Assembly: GCA_964347915.1 (NCBI GenBank)
Contig: CAYGAM010000082.1
Location: forward strand, 1-9,413
Origin: CAYGAM01 sp964347915
GTDB lineage: Archaea; Thermoproteota; Nitrososphaeria; Nitrososphaerales; Nitrosopumilaceae
DNA length: 9,413 nt
Direction: 5' to 3'
Positions within the stretch are counted from its first letter, which is position 1, and every line of letters starts with the position of its first letter. The position numbers were made by a program, and so were the translations under genes. Below, in pieces: positions 1-3,795 of this stretch. Under the pieces are notes generated by a model, which worked only from the letters and a program-made list of their open reading frames with translations, did not search any database and had not been told where the DNA came from.

Positions 1-180
1 TATATCATCACTTCAAAGCCAACTGTCCCGAAAAGTACATTTTCATCTACTGAGTTTAGGCAATTTTGTTCCGTCGCTGTTAAAGTTGAACATAGCAAGG
101 TCTCAAAAGCGTCTCTTCAGATACCGTGGCAGGACAGATCAAAATCGTCCCGAAAACACCAGTTTGCTACCGCTTGATTC

Positions 181-200
181 CAATGATTGGAGAATCATTG
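181..200. repeat. Perfect 8-bp inverted repeat
   Basis: CAATGATT and AATCATTG flank a 4-nt GGAG loop. An overlapping alternative fold pairs GATTCCAAT (from about 176) with ATTGG-A-GAATC, so two hairpins compete for the same bases. No T-run follows on either strand, so it is not an obvious terminator. Its role is unknown. Confidence 0.5.
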
Positions 201-229
201 CCATTGGCAGTTCCTCCAAAACTAGCCGA

Positions 230-255
230 ATCAAAATTAAGATGCGGCAAGCCGC
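230..255 (-). terminator. Possible terminator of hicBA
   Basis: Read on the minus strand, a short GC hairpin (GCGG-CTTG-CCGC, 244-255) lies about 22 nt after the hicA stop. It is followed by a T-rich stretch (TTAATTTTGA, 231-240). Archaeal termination depends mainly on U-runs, and this one is short, so the call is tentative. Confidence 0.3.
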
Positions 256-277
256 CGGTTAATGATTCAAGACTGCG

Positions 278-514
278 TTACGGCGGCTGATTTTTGCATA
301 GAGCCAGAAGATTGGCAAACTCGGCGAGTGTCATATGGAGGCGGTTAAGAATGGTTTTTGTGTATGATGGATGAAATGAATGCGTCTTTTGTAATACAAC
401 TATAGGTTCCCCTTCCTTGTAAAATGAGACATGTTGCTTTGTCTCCATCACGCACGCAAAATTTTTTTTAGGCAGAACTGTCTTATAGCAATACCAATTA
501 TAATTATCACTCAT
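278..514 (-). CDS. hicA: HicA-like toxin (mRNA interferase family)
   Basis: This 78-residue protein is encoded immediately after a HicB-type antitoxin, and the two genes overlap by 8 nt (ATGAGTGA). HicA toxins are small dsRBD-fold ribonucleases with a single catalytic histidine. The family layout (an alpha helix, then GF-x-x-x-RQ-x-GSH, then K-x-T-L-x-x-IL-x-x-A, then EF) can be aligned here. KKNFACVMETKQHVSF carries the candidate catalytic His28, and YTKTILNRLHMTLAEFANLL (51-70) matches the C-terminal helix. The usual GSH is KQH, so the protein is diverged and its activity cannot be assumed. The start overlapping hicB implies translational coupling. The identification rests largely on the hicB neighbour; alone the sequence would be a weak HicA match. 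The pair is AT-richer than the giant gene on the right, which suggests horizontal acquisition. Confidence 0.6.
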   Translation of the reverse strand: MSDNYNWYCYKTVLPKKNFACVMETKQHVSFYKEGEPIVVLQKTHSFHPSYTKTILNRLHMTLAEFANLLALCKNQPP

Positions 515-740
515 TTTCTACAAGTTCCATTCTCATCGTTTCTGCCTTTTCTTTATGCAATAGCGGATATTTTTCATTTTCAATTTTTGCCCTCGTTGCA
601 AAAAAGCATTCCAATGCCTTTGCAAACTCCTTTTTTGCCTCTTCGACTGTCTTTCCCTGTACTATGACATTGGGAAATTCTAATCCCCTGACAACTACAA
701 TACCATCCTCTTCAATGATGCGAATATTTATCACAGCCAT
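507..740 (-). CDS. hicB: HicB-like antitoxin
   Basis: This 77-residue protein begins with the HicB/UPF0150 core, a partially degraded RNase-H-like fold: beta strand INIRIIEEDGIVVVRGLEFP (4-23), then NVIVQGKTVEEAKKEFAKAL (24-43), which matches the family pattern G-x-T-x-EEA-x-x-x-x-x-EAL. The remaining 30 residues are charged and helical. I see no helix-turn-helix or ribbon-helix-helix domain, so DNA binding is uncertain. In this family HicB binds and neutralises HicA and often represses its own operon. The start is supported by a strong ribosome-binding site, GGTGA, ending 5 nt before the ATG on the minus strand. hicA follows with an 8-nt overlap, giving the antitoxin-first order hicB-hicA. 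Confidence 0.8.
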   Translation of the reverse strand: MAVINIRIIEEDGIVVVRGLEFPNVIVQGKTVEEAKKEFAKALECFFATRAKIENEKYPLLHKEKAETMRMELVENE

Positions 741-772
741 GATCTCACCTTAATTTATAAGATATCGGCAGA

Positions 773-782
773 CTATAAAGTC
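773..782 (-). promoter_or_regulatory. Probable hicBA promoter (TATA box)
   Basis: On the minus strand the sequence GACTTTATAGTC matches an archaeal box A. It is centred about 37 bp before the hicB ATG, so transcription would start near 750. That leaves a ~10-nt leader just large enough for the GGTGA site at 745-749. A second TATA-like element (TTATAAATT, 752-760) lies too close to the ATG to serve the annotated start. Confidence 0.4.
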
Positions 783-801
783 TTTCTGAAATAAAGTCTT
801 T
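775..801. repeat. Direct repeat at the hicBA promoter
   Basis: The 11-bp sequence ATAAAGTCTTT occurs at 775-785 and again, identically, at 791-801, a spacing of 16 bp. The first copy contains the TATA box of hicB. This arrangement could be an operator for autoregulation or a duplicated promoter element. Confidence 0.6.
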
Positions 802-863
802 TCCATAACCCCCCGCAAGACAAGCCTCTGATCCGGTCTCATCAGGCAACCGCGTTGATTTCG

Positions 864-1003
864 CTACATTGCTGCCGCCTCGTCAATCCACTTGTTGTAC
901 AGGATGTCCTCAGTTTTACCTCTCGCACCATGCTGGCCCATTTTAGCAACACCAAACTCTCTCCAAACATTCGCTTCAGCGCAGATATCGCGATCTCAAT
1001 CAG
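864..1003 (-). pseudogene. Decayed IS transposase C-terminus (IS5-like DDE)
   Basis: Reading from 1003 on the minus strand gives LIEIAISALKRMFGESL, then KWASMVREVKLRTS. This resembles the C-terminal part of archaeal DDE transposases, where E-x-x-x-SA-x-KRMFGE contains the last catalytic glutamate and is followed by MV-K/R-E-x-x-LK-x-SLYN. The frame breaks at 902-903. In the next frame the text resumes as LYNKWIDEAAAM and stops at 864-866. Inserting one C into the TCC there restores an unbroken TSLYNKW, 46 residues in all. Upstream the frame is closed by a TGA at 1004-1006, a plausible Trp-to-stop change. No transposase motif was recognised further upstream, and no terminal inverted repeat was found, so most of the element is gone. 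The family assignment is from motif memory. Confidence 0.55.
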
Positions 1004-1324
1004 TCATCTTTTGCTGCAGTTGCAGAACAAGTTTGGGCAGCATTGGCGCAGCGGCCCGCTTGCGCAGACAGAATCATGTTCATGTGCAGTTTGCTCATGC
1101 CATATTCCGCCTGCACATCAATCAGGCTGCATCTCGGCAAGGACATTCCAGATAATGCATTGGCGTGGTTCCGGCGCAATATGCGCAGACTTGCCGGTTT
1201 GGAATGCAGCTTGTTTGTCATCTGCCGGATGATATCGCAGTAATGCTGCCGCCGCGCGCAGATGCCGGCGCCGAAATAATCCATGCCCCGGACTTTAAAT
1301 TATCCGCCGCATGGACACATTGCA
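1004..1324. other. Gene-free stretch between IS remnant and small membrane gene
   Basis: Open frames exist on both strands, including a 94-codon minus frame ending at 1000 and overlapping plus frames. Their translations are Cys/His/Arg-rich without domain character, and none has a ribosome site or TATA box at a suitable distance. The stretch probably contains eroded insertion-sequence DNA. The only element supported is the TATA box at 1293-1300. Confidence 0.4.
1293..1300 (+). promoter_or_regulatory. TATA box for a leaderless transcript
   Basis: CTTTAAAT is centred about 28 bp before the ATG at 1325, the distance at which archaeal RNA polymerase would start at or within a few bases of that ATG. 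This supports both the gene and the choice of the downstream start. Confidence 0.45.
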
Positions 1325-1507
1325 ATGAACAAGCGGCTTGCTGTCGGCACAGGCATTATGGCGCTCGGCGTAGGCTGGACGGCATACGGCGCAATTCAAT
1401 ACGAGTCTGCAGGAGACATTTTTACGGACAATACGCTCGGCCTGGGCATTGTAACCATTGTCATGTCCTTGTTCATACTGCGAAAGCTGAAAAGAAAAAA
1501 GCCATAG
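1325..1507 (+). CDS. Small two-helix membrane protein, function unknown
   Basis: The predicted protein has 60 residues. It begins with a short positive end (MNKR), then a hydrophobic helix (about 5-24, LAVGTGIMALGVGWTAYGAI). A short polar loop with acidic residues (25-37, QYESAGDIFTDNT) leads to a second helix (38-52) and a basic tail RKLKRKKP. The basic ends suggest both termini face the cytoplasm, with the acidic loop outside. The frame is open 14 codons further upstream to an ATG at 1283, but that extension (PRTLNYPPHGHIA) is unlike a membrane-protein start, and the TATA box at 1293-1300 would lie inside it. I therefore chose 1325. I do not recognise a family; small membrane proteins of this kind are frequent in thaumarchaea. 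Confidence 0.6.
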   Translation: MNKRLAVGTGIMALGVGWTAYGAIQYESAGDIFTDNTLGLGIVTIVMSLFILRKLKRKKP

Positions 1508-1510
1508 GCG

Positions 1511-1524
1511 GCAAAGCGCTTTGC
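1511..1524. terminator. Perfect 14-bp palindrome after the small membrane gene
   Basis: GCAAAGCGCTTTGC is fully self-complementary and begins 3 nt after the stop codon. With flanking bases it can extend to a 7-bp stem. No T-run follows, so a role in termination or 3'-end stability is possible but not shown. Confidence 0.3.
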
Positions 1525-1809
1525 TGCATCATCCAAGATAATGAAACTTGGGAAAATCTGCAGCATTCGCAGAACCGCGCCTTTGATTAAAAATAATGCA
1601 GCAACAAATCGAAAGCATGAGCGCAGATCGCGGCACATTGGCTGCGATGCAAGTCAGCACAGTCCGCGCACTGAATTTAATTCGGGTGCGTCCTGTGCGG
1701 CAGCAATGTGCACGCAATTATAATCCATCCAGCACGAAAAAGATGGCATTGTGCTTGCATGCTCCAAAGCTGCCCAGACATCATGCCCCATAACACCCAA
1801 TGCAGAATC

Positions 1810-1828
1810 AAAAAAAGCAGACAAAAAA
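1810..1828 (-). terminator. U-rich terminator of the OB-fold gene
   Basis: On the minus strand two T-runs follow the stop codon at 1843: six T at 1823-1828 and seven T at 1810-1816. Runs of this kind without a hairpin are the usual intrinsic terminators in archaea. Confidence 0.5.
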
Positions 1829-1842
1829 TGTAATGGTGCGAC

Positions 1843-2163
1843 TTATTGGCCTGTTACTTGTATCGTACCCTTGTTTTTGGGTAGTGCCAGTCCAGTCTCG
1901 CCTCTAAAGGTATTGGTATAAGCGCCCGCAATTGACACCTTGTCGCCCTCTTTGACCTTGTCAATGTCGTCATTCCACAAGGTTAGCTTGATTGTACCGC
2001 CCTGGAAATCTTCCAGAACCATATCGCATACCTTGCCTGTACCGCCCATCTTTAGGTTGACTGTTCGCGCTTCTTTCTTGTCCCTTATTGTACCAGAGAT
2101 GCTTATGTCATTGCGCATGTTCTTTGCTTCTTCAGCTGTTGCTTCGCTCACGACAGTCTGCAT
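1843..2163 (-). CDS. Single-OB-fold ssDNA-binding protein (RPA/SSB-like)
   Basis: Residues 18-104 form one OB fold. The strands are NDISISGTIRDKKEARTVN (18-36), KVCDMVLEDFQGGTIKLTLW (44-63) with the conserved Trp63, DDIDKVKEGDKVSIAGAY (65-82), and the GETGLALPKNKGTIQV end (88-103). The pattern of K-x-x-ART-V, V-x-DM-x-LED, GTIKLTLW and V-x-x-GD-x-V is typical of archaeal RPA-like ssDNA-binding proteins and of the tRNA_anti/OB helicase-type family. The protein probably coats single-stranded DNA in replication or repair; RNA binding is the alternative. No zinc finger or acidic tail is seen. Coordinates give the longest ATG frame. However, the TATA box at 2174-2181 is centred only about 15 bp before that ATG and 27 bp before an in-frame GTG at 2149-2151. 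A leaderless start at GTG (102 residues, beginning MSEATAEEAK) is therefore more likely. Confidence 0.8.
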   Translation of the reverse strand: MQTVVSEATAEEAKNMRNDISISGTIRDKKEARTVNLKMGGTGKVCDMVLEDFQGGTIKLTLWNDDIDKVKEGDKVSIAGAYTNTFRGETGLALPKNKGTIQVTGQ

Positions 2164-2173
2164 TAGAAAACGG

Positions 2174-2181
2174 ATTATAAA
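2174..2181 (-). promoter_or_regulatory. TATA box of the OB-fold gene
   Basis: TTTATAAT on the minus strand matches archaeal box A, with an A-rich stretch upstream (AACAAACAAAAC). Its centre is 27 bp from the GTG at 2151, which points to a leaderless transcript beginning at that codon rather than at the ATG at 2163. Confidence 0.5.
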
Positions 2182-2262
2182 GTTTTGTTTGTTCGGTTCG
2201 GCTTGGTGCGCGCATCTGCCATAACCTGCGCGCTGCTGCGATCTGGCAGAAATTTGGAGAAA

Positions 2263-2271
2263 GTATTATTA
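2263..2271 (+). promoter_or_regulatory. TATA box of the DM13 gene
   Basis: GTATTATTA is centred about 27 bp before the ATG at 2294, the spacing expected for a leaderless transcript. It faces away from the OB-fold promoter within the same 130-bp spacer. Confidence 0.4.
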
Positions 2272-2293
2272 CTGATGCAAAGGATGATGTGAC

Positions 2294-2881
2294 ATGAACA
2301 AAATCGCCGTAGCCGCAATTATAATAGCGGCTGTTGGCATTGCAGGCGCGCTCGCCAGTCCGCTCTTTTATGAGACAGAGATAGACGAAGAGATTCCCCT
2401 AGTTTTGGAAAGAATGCCGCTGGATGAGTTCTCCAACATGGACGAAGCAGAACGTGACAAGATAATAGAAACCATGTCAGAGGATGAAAAGACTGCAATA
2501 ATGGCAGAATTAATGGAAGAAGCTGCAGAATCTGGCACCGAGGTATCTGAAGAGATGGATGACGGCGGCGTAACCGTGCTCAAGTCCGGCAGTTTTGAAG
2601 GACTGTACGGGCATGCGGCTGAAGGCACGGCCAAGATAATAGAGGTTGGCGGCGTGAGCTATCTCAGATTTGAGGACTTTTCAGTGACAAACGGGCCCGA
2701 CCTCAAGGTGTATTTGACTCCCACAGGCAACATAAATGACGGAGTGCGGCTGGCCGACCTCAAGGGCAGCAGAGGGGCGCAAAACTATGAGCTTGCAGGA
2801 ATAGACCGCGGCGTGCAGGGATTCGTAGTCATATACTGCCAGCCGTTCCACGTATACTTTGCCCAGGCCGAGCTTACATAA
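2294..2881 (+). CDS. Membrane-anchored DM13-domain protein
   Basis: The protein has 195 residues. Residues 1-22 are an uncleaved signal anchor or signal peptide (MNKIAVAAIIIAAVGIAGAL, then AS). Residues 27-92 are a strongly acidic, helix-forming linker rich in Glu, Asp and Met. The DM13 domain spans about 97-194. It opens with LKSGSFEGLYGHAAEGTAKI, continues with YLRFEDFSVTNGPDLKVYL (123-141) and DLKGSRGAQNYEL (155-167), and ends with VVIYCQPFHVYFAQAEL (178-194), containing the characteristic single Cys182. DM13 domains occur in extracellular or periplasmic proteins and are proposed to act in redox or electron transfer through the conserved cysteine. That role is inferred from the family, not shown here. 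The domain is complete. The start is supported by the signal sequence and the TATA box at 2263-2271. The stop lies 3 bp from the tRNA gene on the other strand. Confidence 0.85.
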   Translation: MNKIAVAAIIIAAVGIAGALASPLFYETEIDEEIPLVLERMPLDEFSNMDEAERDKIIETMSEDEKTAIMAELMEEAAESGTEVSEEMDDGGVTVLKSGSFEGLYGHAAEGTAKIIEVGGVSYLRFEDFSVTNGPDLKVYLTPTGNINDGVRLADLKGSRGAQNYELAGIDRGVQGFVVIYCQPFHVYFAQAELT

Positions 2882-2884
2882 GCA

Positions 2885-2984
2885 TGCAGGAGGTGGGATT
2901 TGAACCCACGAACCTCTAAAGGAAAGGATGACCCATCAACTGATCTTGAGTCCTTCTCGGTTGACCAGGCTTCGATACCCCTGC
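2885..2984 (-). tRNA. tRNA-Leu (CAA anticodon), intron-containing
   Basis: The acceptor stem GCAGGGG pairs with CTCCTGC (one G-U pair) and leaves discriminator A. The T arm is GTGGG-TTCAAAT-CCCAC. The D arm contains AGCCTGGTCAA, and the long variable arm (CCT-TTAG-AGG) marks a type II tRNA. The anticodon stem AAGGA/TCCTT closes a CTCAAGA loop, giving anticodon CAA at 2946-2948. The two halves of the anticodon stem are separated by a 15-nt intron (2930-2944). The mature length is 85 nt. CCA is not encoded, as is common in archaea, so it must be added enzymatically. The 3' end faces the DM13 stop codon across 3 bp, so DM13 transcripts that run on would be antisense to the tRNA. Confidence 0.93.
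2930..2944 (-). other. tRNA intron with bulge-helix-bulge motif
   Basis: The intron ATCAGTTGATGGGTC lies between positions 37 and 38, the canonical archaeal site. Exon bases CTCA (32-35) pair with intron TGGG to give the 4-bp central helix. The 3-nt bulges AG^A and TC^A contain the two splice sites, and the anticodon stem AAGGA/TCCTT forms the outer helix. The inner helix is very short (TCA/TGA). This is the substrate of the archaeal splicing endonuclease. Confidence 0.85.
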
Positions 2985-3004
2985 AATGTTAGGAGCAGAA
3001 TGCC

Positions 3005-3014
3005 GCTATTTTTC
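3005..3014 (-). promoter_or_regulatory. Possible TATA box of tRNA-Leu
   Basis: GAAAAATAGC on the minus strand is centred about 26 bp upstream of the tRNA 5' end, the distance at which transcription would begin at the mature end. The match to box A is weaker than for the protein genes. Confidence 0.35.
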
Positions 3015-3247
3015 AATTGCGGTTTGCGTTGCGTCATGGGCGTCGCAGGCATAAAGGCAATCGACACAGCCGGCGGGACAAAACAAGACTGTGCTTTCGA
3101 TTAAAAGCAGCATCTCATTGCGTTGGAAATAAGCATTAAGATCGCGGTTTTTCGTAGACAATAGCAAAGCACAGCGTCTGCGCTGTTGAAATTCAAGCCG
3201 GCGGGCAGCAGGATAACGCCAAAAACCGGCCGCCGGACGCGTTTGAG

Positions 3248-3289
3248 GACATTGGCCGCCTTGAATTTTTGCAGCCGGCTGCCAATGTC
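3248..3289. repeat. Long imperfect inverted repeat
   Basis: GACATTGGCCGCC (3248-3260) and GGCTGCCAATGTC (3277-3289) can pair over 13 bp with one mismatch around a 16-nt loop. The inner part of the left arm (GCCGCCTTGAATTT, 3255-3268) is also nearly complementary to AAATTCAAGCCGGC at about 3189-3202. Several mutually exclusive hairpins can therefore form across about 100 bp. Confidence 0.5.
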
Positions 3290-3310
3290 TTCCCGGACAG
3301 ATGACTCAAG

Positions 3311-3347
3311 GGCTGGCGCATGCGGCTGGCGCATGCGGCTTGCGCGC
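3311..3347. repeat. 13-bp tandem repeat, two copies plus a partial third
   Basis: GGCTGGCGCATGC occurs at 3311-3323 and 3324-3336 without a gap. It is followed by the degenerate start of a third copy (GGCTTGCGCGC, 3337-3347). It is too short to be a CRISPR or an iteron array by itself. Confidence 0.7.
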
Positions 3348-3623
3348 AGTTTTGTCACCATTTCCGCCAATGCATTGCGCGGGCAGTCCCATCATTTTAT
3401 CCAAAGCCAGATAATTCAAACATGCTCCGATTAGCTCAAAATCAGACGCAAATAAAAATACCGACAGAGGCGCATCTGCAATTTTTGCTGCAAATGCGGC
3501 GCGCGTACTGGAAAAGGGCGTACGCGGCAGAAAAAAAAGACCGTTCTGCAACCGCATCCCAAATGCAAATTCACCGCAATTTCATATGACGCGTCACTAA
3601 TCAAGCGTCCATAAGAGCGCGCC

Positions 3624-3644
3624 GTCTGCCGGCTCTTGGCAGAC
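3624..3644. repeat. 7-bp hairpin
   Basis: GTCTGCC and GGCAGAC flank a 7-nt loop (GGCTCTT). The hairpin lies about 150 bp beyond the stop codon of the giant gene. No T-run is attached on the minus strand, so a terminator role is doubtful. Confidence 0.4.
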
Positions 3645-3785
3645 ATGACGATCTGCCGCAAAATCAACGGTCATCCGGCAGCGCATTGTCATAGCAAAAT
3701 CAAGACACAGCATCCTTGCACATACATCCTTGCGCACTAAACAGCATTAAGGACGCCGGCCGCAGTCATGCATCCAAGGCAGCCA

Positions 3786-3795
3786 TGATGCATCA
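3786..3795. repeat. Perfect palindrome over the giant gene's stop codon
   Basis: TGATGCATCA is self-complementary, and its right three bases are the TGA stop (minus strand) of the giant surface-protein gene. It may be chance at this length. Confidence 0.3.

Larger units (their letters stand above)
1..277. other. Left-edge stretch without an assignable gene
   Basis: No gene can be named here. A plus-strand frame is open from the window edge to a TAA at 260-262 (86 codons, no start inside). Its Ser/Leu/Arg-rich translation looks more like an antisense shadow than a protein. On the minus strand, short pieces in different frames look more protein-like: NFDSASFGGTANGNDSPIIG (ending at a TAG at 167-169), FGTILICPATVSEE, FNFNSDGTKLP and DENVLFGTVGFEV. 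They could be the remains of a frameshifted beta-rich surface protein, but I cannot match them to a family. The stretch also holds the hairpin at 181-200 and a possible hicA terminator. Confidence 0.3.
1508..1842. other. Intergenic stretch, no gene supported
   Basis: Short open frames of 60-65 codons (for example 1541-1723 and 1596-1793) lack recognisable domains, promoters or ribosome sites and overlap each other. Apart from the palindrome at its left end and the T-runs at its right end, which serve the OB-fold gene, I see nothing functional. Confidence 0.4.
2985..3792. other. About 800-bp non-coding stretch with repeats
   Basis: No gene is supported. Frames of 78-89 codons occur on both strands (for example 3101-3370 minus, 3320-3589 plus). 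They overlap each other, show no domain or hydrophobic pattern and have no promoter at a proper distance. The stretch contains the hairpins at 3248-3289 and 3624-3644, the 13-bp tandem repeat at 3311-3336 and a 9-bp direct repeat CATCCTTGC at 3711 and 3725. It is the 3' flank of both the tRNA promoter region and the giant gene. It may be a decayed element or simply a long spacer. Confidence 0.45.

Noticed and set aside
431..667. Plus-strand 78-codon hydrophobic frame over hicBA
   Set aside because: It is opposite hicB and hicA, which have family similarity, a ribosome site and coupled overlap. The Phe/Leu/Pro richness is the shadow of AT-rich Lys/Glu codons.
855..1590. Overlapping plus-strand frames of 66-141 codons
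   Set aside because: They overlap each other and oppose or shift against the transposase remnant and the small membrane gene. No domain, membrane pattern or promoter supports them.
3311..3347. 13-bp tandem repeat as replication-origin iterons
   Set aside because: Only two exact copies, no AT-rich unwinding element and no Orc1/Cdc6 gene nearby.
3101..3667. Minus-strand frames of 78-89 codons between the tRNA and the giant gene
   Set aside because: They overlap each other in different frames, show no recognisable motif and cross the tandem repeat and hairpins. Non-coding DNA is the simpler reading.
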